Part shown: positions 1 to 12,570 of the stretch, in pieces
Layout: each line of letters starts with the position of its first letter
Position numbering within the stretch: position 1 is the stretch's first letter
NCBI GenBank assembly: GCA_964017145.1
Contig: OZ024845.1
Span: 372,001 to 436,000, forward strand
Length of the DNA: 64,000 nucleotides
DNA from: Agrocybe praecox
Lineage: Eukaryota; Basidiomycota; Agaricomycetes; Agaricales; Agrocybaceae
Direction: 5' to 3'
Made by a program: the position numbers and the translations under genes
The notes under the pieces: model-generated
Seen by the model: the letters and a program-made list of their open reading frames with translations, nothing else
Told to the model about the DNA's origin: nothing
Database searches by the model: none

Positions 1-1163
1 AGGTCCTTTAACGGAAATTGTGATAGAAGAGAGATGTTGAGAAGGAAGTCCGTGGCATCAATCAAGTACTGTACACAGCATTTAAACAGGAATACCATGG
101 TCGTAGACTTTCGACCAAGGAATTTCAAATCAAATACAATCCTGGATGCTGACAAAGCCTGGATTTGAATATGTAGGGATTGGATGTGAAGTGACCATCG
201 AGTTGGCTCCGAGAGATCCTCTGTAAGGATATTATTGTGATAAAATACATTTGATAATGCATCTGAAAGCTGTTGTGCCTCCACCCTGTCTGTCTGAGAG
301 TTTCCGGTCCCCACGGAAAGTTTGATCGAATATTTTGCAGGTGTCGATGAGGATGCGCTCCAAAGTGCGGTAAACGCGGGTAATGACATGTTCGCGTCGA
401 AATAAGATAAGTGGGGCAAGAGAGATATAGACATCGACTTCAATGCTGACAAATGAGCCTCAGTATCTGCCGAGAAGCAGTTGTGAGCGGCCTTGATACC
501 CAATTTCTGAAGGCTGCGTGCTTCTATTAGCATGGCTGATATATCATCCAATGATCTGGGGGTGAAACGTAATGTTTCGAGGTAGGGGATCCATTGTGCT
601 TGAGGAGACACACCCGACCCATAGCAGGATAGTCTGCGAAGGATTGGTGCGTGATTTGCAAAAAGAGTATTTGGAAGCGTGGTTGGGTGAGCATCGGTAG
701 CCAATGGATCCGTAATGCGAAACGAGCGCAGCATAGGCGCTGCTTTTGTCATATTCTCCCAGATCTGCTTGTAAGGTGAATTCGCCTGTACGAGAACATT
801 TTTTGAGATGATATGGAGAACTTCAATTCTGTCCCAGTTTTGAAGTATACCGAATAGAGATGAAAGAAGCCGCCTGCTGTTCCCGGATGTCGTTTTACCG
901 TCGGTGTTGAATTCTATCCACAGTAAGGACAATGTTCCTGAGCGCTTGAGGACTTCGTCTATCCATTCTGCGCTTTGATGCTCGTCCAGTAGTATCAATC
1001 TTCCCCACAATAAGGAACATTCCAAAACTGCCTGCCTCCACCGCCGACATACTTGAGAAGTATTGCGGGTCACCGTCAACCTGTGTTGTTTATCGAAAGC
1101 ATTATCACTAGCGTTCATCACAGCGATTGACCGGATGAGGTCGCTATCAAGTTGCATTGGCAT
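1..1163 (-). CDS. F-box-like protein, 3' end cut by window edge
   Basis: The minus frame is open from an ATG at 1163 (a second in-frame ATG lies at 1157) to the left window edge, about 387 codons. Near the N-terminus it shows DKQHRLT, then TSQVCRRWRQAVLECSLLWG, then a WIDEVLKRSG..SLLWIEFN block. This is the pattern of Agaricomycete F-box-like proteins, where VCRRWR and the LWG stretch belong to the F-box-like fold. The rest is a leucine-rich, mostly unstructured-to-repeat-like region in which PxLRSF, LRFTPRSLDDIS and LWSASSSTPAK blocks recur in all paralogs of this window. F-box proteins usually act as substrate adaptors of SCF ubiquitin ligases; the substrate is unknown. It is most like the intact copy at 34852-36414. 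No frameshift was seen in the visible part. Confidence 0.8.
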   Translation of the reverse strand, partial: MPMQLDSDLIRSIAVMNASDNAFDKQHRLTVTRNTSQVCRRWRQAVLECSLLWGRLILLDEHQSAEWIDEVLKRSGTLSLLWIEFNTDGKTTSGNSRRLLSSLFGILQNWDRIEVLHIISKNVLVQANSPYKQIWENMTKAAPMLRSFRITDPLATDAHPTTLPNTLFANHAPILRRLSCYGSGVSPQAQWIPYLETLRFTPRSLDDISAMLIEARSLQKLGIKAAHNCFSADTEAHLSALKSMSISLLPHLSYFDANMSLPAFTALWSASSSTPAKYSIKLSVGTGNSQTDRVEAQQLSDALSNVFYHNNILTEDLSEPTRWSLHIQSLHIQIQALSASRIVFDLKFLGRKSTTMVFLFKCCVQYLIDATDFLLNISLLSQFPLKD

Positions 1164-1532
1164 GGCTGATGAGTGGAGAGAAGGAGAATAGAGAAAGATC
1201 TAATTCACACCGCGGTAAATCATCACGCAGTAATATACCGTTCTGATGTAACTTGGGGTCGCTTACGAAGCTTCGGCGATGGGATAAATATAATTGTGAG
1301 ATGAGAATAACCATTGGATGCTCCAGAGGTAGCAGCCACGGAAAGCTTGAACATTGAACATAAATAAATTGGAAACCGATATGCCCGACTGGGCTCACGA
1401 ATTAACATTTAGTGGATGGATGACTAATGGGTCCCGAATGAGTAGCCCGTCGTAACTTCTTTCCCCAGTGAGGTTCTGTGTACGTACTGGGGAGGAGATT
1501 CATACTATAGATTATGATAAAGCGTTCAAACT

Positions 1533-2815
1533 TTATAGATACTCCCAACGTGGTTCCGGGTCTTTCCTGCCATCTTTACTCAGCCTCCACTTCATCGACG
1601 AGCCCGATACCTCGTTAAGTCCGTCGCAAATTGCTTGTACGTATGCGCTATTTGGCTTCCCAACTCGTGGCTTTCGTCGAACTTTCCGTCACCTTCAACT
1701 GCGGGAAGACAAGTTTGTTGTCACGTTCAGTGTTGTTGTACCATTGAATGGATATCTCGTTCACAGAAATTATCGTAACCTCAGTCATCCGGAGGAGCAT
1801 TTCTCAAAGAACCTTCCACGAGTGTTCGTCTTGAAAGCGTTGTATCGAGGGCATCGATAAACTCCGTCGCAGTCACTATATGCGGAGCAAAATACTTTAA
1901 TAATTTGATAGGCAGGGCTCGCCGGTGGAAAACCAGATCGACCGTAACATTCTTATTTGTTATTCGAAAGCGCATAAAGGCTCGGCAAAGTGCGAGTTTC
2001 CACAGAGTCCCCAGCGAGGTAGCAGTATTACGGCGATGGAAGAGATTGAAAAGCGTTTAGGGAGGCTGGTTTGTAGACCCCTCCCAGTCTTCATGAAAGA
2101 GTCATACAGTGATTCGACCGGTGATGGTGACGTTATGCTCCAAAGTAAATTGAAAGCGTCGAACGACATGAGCTCTCCCAATCGAGACAGAATAACACTT
2201 ACCATAGACCGAAGTTCAGACCAATCAAAATTGGCCCAGCGTTGCTTTCAAACATTTGTCATGGGCATCAATATGCAGTGTTCGGCTATGTGGCGCCCAC
2301 AATAGTACGTTAGATAAATAATCGAATGAGTCGGGTGAAAGACGGAGGGTTTCCAGATTAGATAGCCAGGACACGCCAGAGGCGATACTACATTGTGCCA
2401 TGGAACATAAAAAATTAGAGAATTTCGGTGCATGGTCCGAGAAAAGATCTTCCCAAAGCTTGGTCGATGATAGACGCAGTGAGGTGGACGGATCCATAAG
2501 CGAAAATGAGCGTAACATAGGGGCTGGAAATACCATACAATCCTTGATGAGAAGACGCTCGTACTAGGTAGAGCTAGGTCGCGAGGCTAGGCTTTCAGTG
2601 TTGAAGTTGGACTCTATCCAGAGTAACGAGGTTCCTGCACGTTTGAGTACCTCTCCTACCCATTTCATACGTTGGCTCTCATAGAAAAGAATCAATCTTC
2701 GGGCCCACATCGAGGAAGATATCGAGACCACTTCCCTGACGCTCCCAGCGCATACATCCCTTGCTCTACGTTTCCTGCGATTCCATTGTGCTGCTTTATA
2801 TACTGTACGTCCTCC
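1533..2815 (-). pseudogene. Decayed F-box-like paralog
   Basis: Successive minus-strand frames match consecutive parts of the F-box-like family. The block at 2815-2570 reads ..SISSSMWARRLILFYESQ and WVGEVLKRAG.SLLWIE. 2536-2225 reads LRSFSLMDPS and LETLRLSPDSFDYLSNVLLWAP. 2205-1960 covers the LWS repeat region, and 1860-1700 carries an LLRMTEVT..VNE..IQWYNN block. The C-terminus near 1620-1533 reads AICDGLNEVSG..MKWRLS and ends RWEYL-stop, matching the end of the intact copy (ELKWEYV). The pieces are collinear but lie in different frames with stops between them, and part of the C-terminal third is missing. The N-terminal residues before the VCRRWR motif are degraded. Confidence 0.75.
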
Positions 2816-5469
2816 GATGATACCTTTCTCCAATGAACCTTCCGTTCAAGAATTCGAGCCATTTGTCCCAGAAATCAGTTTCCTAGGGTCGAAACGTGAA
2901 GAAAAAGATGTGGAAAAGGGTCGAGGAAGAGGAATGACGCACAAATTTAAACATACGCGATGTCACGTCGGGTTACGGTCCGGATCAAAATATGTCCCTC
3001 CTCCGATGTTCGTGTTCGTCTTTCTTTGGCATCGTTCACTCAATTTGTCGTGTTTCATCGCAATCGTAGGTTTATATCCATTAGCTGTCAATTTCAAGCC
3101 TCGTTTATGTCGTCCTTTTGTGTCGGGTCGGCCCCTTACCTCGCTTCCAAGTTCATTTTGATTTCCCCCTAATTCTCTATCCAGGTGTTGCGTTTCCTTC
3201 CTCCCCCTCGGTCAATTGCTTCCATCATCCCACTTCTGGTGACACTGCCTTTGTGTTATCACTATGCAATCGCTTCTCCTCTCTCTTCACCTGACTCCTC
3301 CCTCTATTTTCATTTTGCGTGCGCGTCGTCGTTTTTCTTTGTTTCTCCATTCGCCGGCACTCCCTGTCGCGTTCCATCTCACTTGTCCATACGTTCGTTT
3401 TACCAATCTTCCCTCCGAGTCTCGCTCGCCGGTGTCATTCCACATTCCTAGGCTAGTTTTTTCAGCCATCCCACAATGTTCGATGTCCTATGATCAATAT
3501 TCGACATGTCATAATTATCAGACACCACTCTCACGAAACGCCCGCCACTTGTATCTCCCTCCGGATAGATGAATGACTCCCTCGGTCAACTTTTGGTCTA
3601 TCGTTTTCTCACTCTCTCCACTTCCGCCTTTCTTTCCTTCGTTCTTTCCTGCCTATAGCCCTCCCTCGCCCTCTATCACCTCTCAACCCACGTCTCTTTA
3701 GTTTTATTTTTTATCCTCCATCCTCCGTTGTTCTCGTTGCGTGGAATTATGCCTCCAAGTTCCCCGTGTATTTTTCTCCTTTCGTGTTTTCGTGTTTTTG
3801 ATAATTATATTTGTGTGTTTACAATACGTGCGTATGTACTAGACAGATTTGAATGAATCATCGATGTTAATGGTTTTGTACCAGTTTCTGTGTCATTGTT
3901 GTCGAAGCAAGGAGTACCAAAGGGGAAGAATGGACAGAGGAGGAAAAGGAGGGGTAAGAAAAGGAATGATATGAGATGAGTGAGAAGGAAGCCTAGACAA
4001 GAGAGGAAAATGCAAAGAAGGAGCGAAGCAAGGTAACGGAGAAGAATAGGTAAGTAATAAAATTATGTGCGAAAAGGGACTCGTGGAGACGGATGACATA
4101 CGCCAACGTCTGCGGTGTGGGGACTCGTGAGGTGGAAGGTGAGAAGAAAGACAGAAAAGATGCGCAATGGCATGTCAATAACACCTTCGATGGATCACTG
4201 ATACATTATGTCTATAACAAGTGACGTCAGGAATAGGCGTGAGTTGGGAGGCGCGAGGAAAAAAGGAAAGGTACCTGACAAAGCCGCGTTAATCCAAGTT
4301 ACCGTTCTCCAAACATGTATTTGTCTGTTTCTGGTCGCTCTTGCCAAATCGTACATGCTATCAGCTCGTCAGTGGTACAGGTGATTTGGAGAGGCAGAGA
4401 ATGAGCGAGAGAAAAGAACGGGTGATGTCGATGGAGCTCCGAGAGAGGAAAGAAGTTGAAAGGAGGGTGCCGACGGCTGACAGCAAAGTTGAGGAATATG
4501 ATCAGGGCGAGCGATGAGCAAGACTCATGTTACATATGTTTTTGATGTTTTCTTCGGTTACATTCCGTTATTTTCTAGTGCGTCCATCCTCTGATTATTA
4601 GAAAATCTCCGTTCAACAGCTTGACCAGCACGAGTCAAAAAAAAAAAGGTGTTCCGAATGAAGAGGTTTGAAAGCTTGAAGCTCGACAAGCTTAAAGCTT
4701 TGAAGAACAATCTAATATTGACACATGAACACCAAAACATGTCGGTCGATCTAAGTGGGACATGTGTACGATGAACAGAAAGCCCCAGATCACACATCCC
4801 TCCTAGCTCGGATGATGTTACATTCATTTTCCCTCCTCCTTCCACCCCCCTCCTCCGCCAACCAGGACGTGCTAGATCTTCTCCGATCCCTATTCCTTCG
4901 TATAATATCGATCGAATCTCCGAGGCAACATCGTCAAATACCCAAGGAGTCAAACAGAACGGAATGTGACGTGGCAGCGCACGCAACTCTCTATATGTTT
5001 GTTATGAAGGTGGAATAGGTATGGCGACTGTTGAGTCTGTGAGTCTGTATGTGTGTTCGACGCTGCAGGAGTTTATGGTTGTGAATGCGAGTGTGCGTGT
5101 ATGTAGGCATGATTTGGGCACAAAGCAAAGGTGATGGATGGATGGATGCCATAAGTGCATAGGCGACGACGACGACGACGACAATAAATGGAGTAAGGAT
5201 GGATATATTCTATTTCGTTCGCCATCTAGGCACGAGCAGCCGTACGCCTGTAAACGAAAAAAAAAAAAAAAAAAAAAAAACAAGTCAGTTTGTATGTTCG
5301 ATGGCTCGGAAAAAAGGTGAGAACACGGGGGAAAGAAAATAGGAAGGTACAAGCTGTTGATGTGCGAACTCGGCCTCAACACCAGCGACAAATACGGATC
5401 GAAAAGAACGAAGAAGAAAAAAGAAGGAAAAAAGAAAAAATATCGAAGAGAAAGAAAAGAGAAAAGAAC
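2816..5469. other. No gene recognised
   Basis: The plus strand at 2990-3720 is pyrimidine-rich. There is a trinucleotide run (GAC)n near 5166-5180 and a long A-tract at about 5259-5280. Short ORFs occur on both strands but none has a recognisable motif or a convincing splice pattern. A short stretch near 2940-3000 resembles 7920-7985 in the same orientation. Confidence 0.5.
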
Positions 5470-7720
5470 ACGTACTGCCCCAACGTATCATACAAAATTT
5501 CATAGCTCCTCAAGTTTTTCTTCAACCTTCTATATGCAAACTGCACGTATCGTTCGGCATATCCAATGTTGTCAGCTCGACGCTGAACCGCACTTCGAAG
5601 CTTCATCTCCAGCGTCCTGAGAGGGATCGCCATATGTTGATCCACCCGCGCCAAAGGCAGAGCCCGTGGTGAAAGGGAACACCCCTGTCCAGGCAACATG
5701 ACAAGCGTTATAGGATCGATGCTGGAAGATACTACAAGCCCACCAGTCGTAGAGAGAGACCCGCCAACGCTGGCGGAATGTTCGTCATCAATTGCCAGTG
5801 TGTTTGAGGGGGCATTCGGATGACGCTCCAGCTGATGTGGGAGGAACACCCGACGCGACTTTGGGAAACTGCCTCTTCATCAATAGCTCACGAAGCATCC
5901 CGACCGTCGAGGCTGAGATGCACTGCCCAGCCCGTCATAGTGATCACAGCCAACCCTGACAGTTTTCCTTCTTCGTGCTGAACCAGACGGAACGATGACT
6001 GAATCATGATTACTTCCTTTGAAGTGGTAACCACCATTTGCATAGGAGGAGCGACGAGGGTCAGCTGCTGCTCCTTTCCATCCTTCTCGCCAGGCTAGAT
6101 GACGGTGCTGCTCGAAGCAGAGCATCCTCTCCTATTCGCAAGAGGTGTCTGCCTCCGCCTCGTCCCCCTCTGGATAGACGTACTATCTTTACCAACATCC
6201 GAGTCCTCCGTGCTAGGATTCACAGGAGCAAGGCTTTCCCTGCCCTTCGACTTGCTCCTGAGGCCTGAGCCGCTGCATCACCTTCTTCGCCTTGCTCATC
6301 AACGCCTGCATGCCCGCCCTCTTGCTCGCCATTATCGGCACATCACCAAAATCCTGCGAAGGAGGCGAGAACGTGCCGGAGTTTGTAGCTGAAGACGAGG
6401 CGCTGGAAGAAGCAGCAGAATTCAATAATGACGCAGACGCGTTCGAGTTCATGGACGTCGAACGTACTGCTGCGCCATGTGGGAATTGCATGGCGGTGGG
6501 CATCGGCGATGGTAAACTGGCGTTGGAGTTCGTTGCTGTGGCTGGTACGGCGGTAGTACTACCCTCATGCTGGTGCTGTGGGTGATGCACGCGGAACCGT
6601 AGGCGTAGGATAAGCTGTCGGTGATCCTGGAATTGCTGCTGTTGCAGGAGGCAGGCTAGGGACGGCCTTTCCACCCGTAACACTCTGCTTCTGTTATTTA
6701 TGCTCCTCCTTGGTAACAATCGGTGGGACAGCATTGGACGACGCGGACCTGTCGCTCCTCGCCTCTGGACGATGGCTCTGCGCTCTGCGATGTACAGTTT
6801 TCTTTCGGTGGATGTACCCGACACCCGAGATGAGTTGGGAGAAGCGTTCGGCTGCATCGGTTTCGCGCAGGTATCAGTGCGCGAGGATATGGTCGAATAG
6901 TTCGCTTCCAGAGCCGTATTTGAGAATTATGCCGATGCATTTGTAAGTTTTGATGACGCAGTATAGTCGGACGATTTGAGCGTCTACGAATGGAGAAAGA
7001 AGATTAGTTAGTAAAATAGATTTTTAAAGAAACAATGCAAGTCGGTGGGTAAATAAAAGAAGAAAAACGAAAAGGAATGGTTCTGCGGCTCCTCTTCCAT
7101 AAGTGCTGGCGCCAACAAACGCGAAAATGGAGGTCCACATGGGATAGAAAAAAGAGGGCCAATGGGAAAATATTTATTCGCAGTTATACATGTGAATGAT
7201 AGCGTTGAACACAAGAAGATGGCCCATGTGCCTTGGACCATCCACGAGGAAAAGAAAGGATGGGAGTAGCGAAACACACCTTTAAAACCTCGATTTTTCT
7301 CTCGATTTTGCTCATCCTAACGGTACTTTTCACGTTACCCATCTTGATCAACTTCACCGTAACCTCCTATTCACACCATGCAGATCGAGCGTGAACTTCC
7401 CAAACTCGCTTTCTCCCAAGGTCTGCAGGAGTAAATACAGCCAAAATTTGGGGATGGTTCGGGGTGGATGAGCAGCCGCGTAAACTAGGGCAGCTGGGTA
7501 CGCGTAAATGTCCGGTATGGGTACTTGAGCAAGTGCTGCTGCGTTCAGGTTCCCGCTCGATTGATTCGAGTTGGGATGTGCGGTCGCTGGCTGGCTTTCT
7601 TGATGACTCCGCTGGTTCGGAGAAAGTGCAACAGTGGCATGTTACTGTTGGTGTCTAGATAAGCTTAGAGGCGCTGGCAGGCTCTTTGGCGGGAGAATTG
7701 GCACGGCGCTGTACGTGTAT
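5470..7720 (-). pseudogene. Decayed KIN4/Snf1-like Ser/Thr protein kinase
   Basis: Three ordered kinase pieces lie on the minus strand. Around 7460-7250, frames give LLQTLGESEFGKF (a degenerate glycine loop, expected GEGEFGKV) and MSKIERxIEVL, ending at a GTGTGT-type donor. After an acceptor at about 6987 come DAQIVRLYCVIKTYK, IGIILKYGSGSELFDHILAH, a stop, then YLRETDAAERFSQLISGV and YIHRKKTVHR, so the HRDLK catalytic loop is broken. Activation loop and C-lobe are missing. What follows is a Ser/Pro-rich linker, and near 5580-5490 a KA1-like end (FSVELTTLDMPNDT in one frame, RRLKKNLRSYEILYDTL in another). Stops, frameshifts and the lost C-lobe mean no active kinase can be made. The intron traces argue against a retrocopy. 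Confidence 0.7.
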
Positions 7721-9177
7721 TCTCCCTGTGCGTCGCCACCGCCAGCTCGTGAGTGGGAATGACTTGAAGAACAATGCGTTTCGTTTCGATTGGGGTGCAG
7801 TTCAATGCTGACATAACCCTTCTGTAATTACCCATTCGTTCAGAAACTTGACGCGTCAGATTCAGATTGAAGAAAAGAGTTGAAGAAAAGGTAGGAAAGA
7901 TACTTAGAAAAGTTATGGTCGGATGTACGTGATGTCATCTCGGGTTAAGGTTCGGATCAAAATTCGTGTCTTTCCGTCGGATCATTCACTCATGTCTATC
8001 TGTTCATCGTCTATTTGTCGTATGAGTCTTATTCGTCACTGATTGCGATTCGATGCGACCCTGTGCGTGTCGTTTCTTCGTGTTTTCTTTGCTTTCGCAA
8101 ACGTACACCCCGCTCTAAACGTTCTCCAGTCTCTGCTCGATGGTGCCTTGAACATTTGTCGTTCATCGGCTGCGTTACCGCCGTGATTCGCGCTTTCTTC
8201 ACCTCATTCTCACCTTTTCCCGGTCCCTGGTTCGATAATTGGTCTCCTGGGAGCGTAGGTGTCGCTCGTCCGCTCCTCTGTGCACTGTTGGCACGCTCCT
8301 GGCTTACCTCCTCTCTTCTGTATTTTCTGTATCGTCTACGTATGTTTCCATTCGTTCCCTTTGATCGTACCTTCCCGTCGACTTGAACTGCACGTCCGCT
8401 TTATCAATTATCTTCATGGATCGTCCTCTCTCCCCTTCAATAATTTCTTTCTTATTTGCATCGTCCTCGTCCTTCTTTTTGTATCTGTACGGTCGTATGC
8501 GCATCTAAATCAATATTTTCCCTCCAAGCTCATACTGTCTCTTTCTCTTATTACTTTTCATCAAGATGTTAGGTAGAATCTGCGACCGACGGTCCAGCAC
8601 CTTCGTGTGTCCTTTGCGGTTTCCTCTCACATCTATTCTGCTATCCTTGCTCTGTCGCTTCCGTTTGTGTTCTGTCTGTGGATTCAACCAAAGATATTAT
8701 TTTTTAGCTTCTTAAAATTGGTACGACCAATTACAAGTTCAACATGCTTTGGACAGATTTAACCGTGGAAATTGCGCACATGTGATGGGAATGTGATTCA
8801 CCGTGAGGCGGGGAAGGACGATGGAGAGGCGTAGGCGGCGCCGGTGAATTTTGGGACGGAAAGGACGTTGGAGGTGGCACGAAATTTCAGACGAAGGAAG
8901 AACAAATAGAATTTTATAAGAAAACCGAATCAGATAAGAGGGTAGGAAAAATGGAAAAGTAAAATAAAAACAAGATAGTAAGTATATTATACGCAGAAAA
9001 AAATCGTGTTGGAATGATATCGATAATGATGGAGAATGGATGCGGAATTGTTTGATGATGGAAAGTAGGGAGTACTAAAGAAAAAGAAAAAGGGAAAACC
9101 CTCCACCCGGAGATACTTATGGTAGATATCATGAGAAGAAACAAATTAAACATATACTCTACAAACTCATAAAGGAA
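7721..9177. other. No gene recognised
   Basis: There is a pyrimidine-rich plus strand at 7960-8690 followed by AT-rich sequence. Several ORFs of 60-120 codons occur, but none carries a motif I recognise. The start (7920-7985) weakly resembles 2940-3000. Confidence 0.45.
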
Positions 9178-10019
9178 TTAGGAGGATGTACCGAACACCC
9201 ACTTTCCTGCTACGTAAGTAGCAGAGAAAAGTACACCTACATATATTTTTTAAGCGAGATCAAACACAATCGTTTAGCAGATTAAGCCTACCAAGCATGC
9301 CGATATATCCAATCCCGTTCTTGGCCCCCCCTCTCTGTAAGAATTTAGATGGTCGGCAAGCATTTGAGTACTGTGATTGATATAGATAGCTTACCGCTTT
9401 AGGACCGCCAGATATATAACCTATGGTATAGAGAACGCGTGAAAAACTCCATGTCGCAACAGCAATCGCAGTAGGAATCGGGAACTGGAGACCACTAATG
9501 AGAGCTCTAGAATTTGGCCAAATACTTTTCAGCGAATGAAAGATAAGCTTGAAGTAAGCAAAGGACTTACGGAATCGTAATAAGAGGCATGACTTCAAGG
9601 GTCTGTTGATGTGCGCCTGAACATAATATTACAGTTAAAATCAGAGGTATATCAAGCTAAAGAGTATACTTACGTTGGGCGCAGTTAAACTTGTAAGCGT
9701 CTTTCGATTTCTCCATTTCGGCTTTCTCGGCATACACTGAAGGCCACAACCACGACATACAAAATGTGGTTAGCAACCCATCCTCTTGTAAAGTCTCCTT
9801 TTGTTTATAACTCACGTTGTGGATAATGAATCCCAGCAAGTTTTCTGTACCTTCCGATGGTTATGTATTGTCCCAAAATGAGGAAAACGGTCGTCATCAA
9901 AGAAGCGCCAACATATTGGTACCTTTGGGGCACGGCGTAAATAAAGACACCGGGACAGACGAGCATGTAATAACTTACCCTTGAGGAATAGATACAGTGA
10001 TGAGAGCGTTTGAAGCCAT
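9178..10019 (-). CDS. MAPEG-family protein (microsomal glutathione S-transferase 3-like)
   Basis: This is a multi-exon gene. The ATG at 10019 gives MASNALITVSIPQG. After a GTAAGT intron, YQYVGASLMTTVFLILGQY forms a first membrane helix, then IGRYRKLAGIHYPQ. The next exons give LYAEKAEMEKSKDAYKFNCA and QR, then AHQQTLEVMPLITIP, then LQFPIPTAIAVATWSFSRVL and YTIGYISGGPKA, then RGGAKNGIGYIGMLG. The NCAQRAHQQTLE block and RVLYTIGY..G.PK are diagnostic of MGST3-type MAPEG proteins, small membrane enzymes of glutathione conjugation/peroxide reduction. Intron ends are canonical and frames join cleanly. The last exon is uncertain: reading through stops near 9260, while splicing GTAGGC to the TAG near 9240 gives a short hydrophobic end stopping at 9178. 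All family-conserved residues I can check are present, so it is probably functional. A fragment is duplicated at 37538-37803. Confidence 0.85.
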
Positions 10020-10569
10020 GATATGAGCGTATTTGCCTTTGCAAGTTCGGTTTAGGGGAGGTATATAAGGGAAGATCGGGGAGCAAATATGAAGGAGGAA
10101 GAATGCGGATAAAATAAAATGATCATCCGACAGGTCTTTATAGTGTTGTCGCTTGTTAACTTTGCCGGACCTTCGACACGTACTCGTGTATCCTTTTTGA
10201 TTCCCGCAAACTAGAACTCACCGGAAAAGCAGAACAATGTTCCCGCAATTTCTATCCGGAGTCTTGCATACGGTTACGTCGCCTTTCGGCACAGCTATAT
10301 GTTATGTGGTGATTGACGGGAAACCGTGGGAATCGCTGCCAATTCTTTGGTCTAAATGCCATATTTAGTTCAAATCACCGTCCGGCTGCCGTGGCCCCGT
10401 GGCCCCAAGTGAGGAAGGAAAGCGAGAAGTGCGAGCTGAGAATTGTGTTTGTAGTATCGTACATGTTCGCATTACAAACTTGTAATTAGCTCGCAATTGT
10501 AGCGTAAACAGTGAGAATGGCAGCGATCGGTGTTATGCTAGGGATCCAATCCGATCATACACTAAGCCT
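10020..10569. other. Intergenic, likely MAPEG promoter
   Basis: There is no ORF of interest. The first 150 bases upstream of the MAPEG start should hold its promoter, but I see no clear TATA or known operator. Confidence 0.4.
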
Positions 10570-11540
10570 TACGATGTCCAACAGAAGCGTAGGACGGGAG
10601 CTGGCGTTGCTATGAGATCCAAATGTAAATTTTGCAGCGAATCTATCTCACATTTGGTGAAAGCAAGTGTAAAAGTGATAATAACCTCCAATCTTGAAGC
10701 ATGCCGACTGGAGACGAGAGGAGACGTGGGTGGTGGGTAGATGATGTTTGTGGTTTGGGGTCGAATTCTACCCGTATTAAGGATGAATCTCCCCCATGGC
10801 TCAGAACTTCGTCTATCCATTTCCCGCCTTGTCGTTTGTCGAGTAAAATCAACCTTCCCCACAACGAAGAAATGCCCAACACAACCTGTGAAACGATGCG
10901 AACCGTTGTGAGTTCGGGTGAAGAGGTGAGACGAGGCGGAATCGTCTCGGGGGTCCTAAACCTCTTGATGATGATGTGGTAGGTGGAGCAAAGGAATGGG
11001 ATAGTAGATACGAGATGTGAGTGGCTTAGATAGTGGTCACAGCACAGCGTACGTTGCGTGGATCGATAACGAAGGTGAGACAGAGTGTATTAGTACAGAT
11101 CTGTACTAATTCTGCTGGGGAGTACAAAGCAAGTAGACTACTGTTATATAGATAATTCTACTCGTAGCGATACTCAGGGGGCAAGATATGAAATCCAATT
11201 GAATGGGGAAGGTTTATCTAGGCGAAAAGAAATGTCCAAGAGAAATTAAAGAAGCGACGGTGAACCCTTAAGGGTGCCTCGGTGGCAGAAAGCAAGTTGA
11301 ACTAAGGGGGAGAATGGCTTCGGTCCGAAATGTTGGCTGCGCGTCGAGATGGCGTGTTTCGGGCGTAGGCAAGGTGCGTACCTTACACCTGCCTCCATCG
11401 CCGACGAATTTGGGACGTATTAATCCGAGTCGTTGTCAACAACTCAATTTGCTATGTTGCCTGCAGTAGGTAGTGTGGATAAAACTCATCATGGCAATTG
11501 CCCATACGAAGTCATCGTCTAGTTCCATCAGTGTCCAACG
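10570..11540 (-). pseudogene. Interrupted F-box-like paralog
   Basis: The minus strand at about 11540-11385 reads MELDDDFVWAIAMM and, in shifted frames, the HRLTTTR..SQVCRRWR equivalents. After about 480 bp of unrelated sequence, 10905-10575 continues with ISSLWGRLILLDKRQGGKW, IDEVLSHGGDSSL and a TPAPVLR block, again in mixed frames. The order matches the intact family member, so this is one old copy with an insertion, frameshifts and loss of everything downstream of the PxLR block. Confidence 0.65.
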
Positions 11541-11903
11541 ACGAGATGAATGCTGGACCGAGTAAGGAAATAAGAAAATGTGGCAGGTGTATCATTAGAC
11601 GTGAATGACAGTTGTGGACGTGTCTCGGAGCACCTGACATACTCCTAGAGCAATCCAACTCGATCGAATATCTTTATTTGAAGTCGCCTTCTATGTATAA
11701 GATAGGATGATGATGATTATCCGTCAATTTAGCTCTATCATTGATCGTCGCAGATACGACTACCAGGATATCACTTCGGCATTCAATCCGTGACCTTTAA
11801 GGGTAAATACTTCTCATGCTAAAGTATATTTACTATCCACCCACAGCAATGCACTACCTTCATTTTCTTCTTCCTTCGTCCCCCACCCCACTTTCGCTGA
11901 TCC

Positions 11904-12570
11904 ATGTCTATACCGCTAGACGACGACCTCATCTGGTCAATAGCCATGATCAACGCCAGCGATCAAGACTTCGACAAGCAACACAGGCTTACAACAACCC
12001 GGGTGTCCTCCCAAGTATGTCGGCGTTGGAGAGAGGTGGTACTGGGATCTTCATCTGTGTGGGGGAGGTTGATCTTACTCAATAACAACCAGAGTACGGC
12101 ATGGATAAAGGAGGTGTTCAAGCGCGCAGGAAACACATCTCCGTTGTGGGTAGAGCTTGACGAGGAACCACCAGGACCACACCAATCCGCCGACCGCCTG
12201 AAATCTATTCTGTTAGTAATCATCCAAGACTGGACCAGGATAGAGGTTCTTAATATTCTATCGACGTACCAATATTTCTGGATGAATATGTCAGTGCCAA
12301 CGCCAACTCCAATCCTACGATCTTGTCACATTATAAATTCACCCGCCTCAACCAGCTATCCTACCAAGCTCAAAGAAGGGTTTGTAGCAAGTAACGCCCC
12401 ACACCTACGCGATTTAGCTTGCTATGGGCTTTATATCTCCCCCAATTACGTTCCAACATGGGTCTCTCATCTCGACTCCTTACACTTCTCCCCAAGGTCC
12501 CTTGACGATATATCGAACATCCTTACTTGTTTTGCAGGGCCACCGCTACGCATGGCAGTACGAGTCTTTA
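11904..12570 (+). pseudogene. F-box-like gene, 5' half only
   Basis: An ATG at 11904 opens MSIPLDDDLIWSIAMINASD, DKQHRLTTTR, SSQVCRRWREVVLGSSSVWG, then WIKEVFKRAGNTSPLWVEL and the LHFSPRSLDDISNIL block. This is a clean F-box-like N-terminal half, very close to the copy at 34852. Family similarity stops at AGPPLR near 12555; the frame then runs another 28 codons of unrelated residues to a stop at 12641. A truncated protein carrying the F-box-like region could still be made. The missing half of the family occurs 2.3 kb downstream at 14880, but the two overlap by about nine residues (AGPPLR / APQLR), so they may come from two different paralogs rather than one gene split by an insertion. Confidence 0.7.

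Noticed and set aside
5259..5280. A-tract as a retrocopy poly(A) tail
   Set aside because: The neighbouring kinase relic is on the minus strand and keeps introns, so it is not a retrocopy.
2940..8690. Duplication of 2940-3700 at 7920-8690
   Set aside because: Only the first ~60 bases resemble each other; the rest shares pyrimidine richness, not an alignable order.
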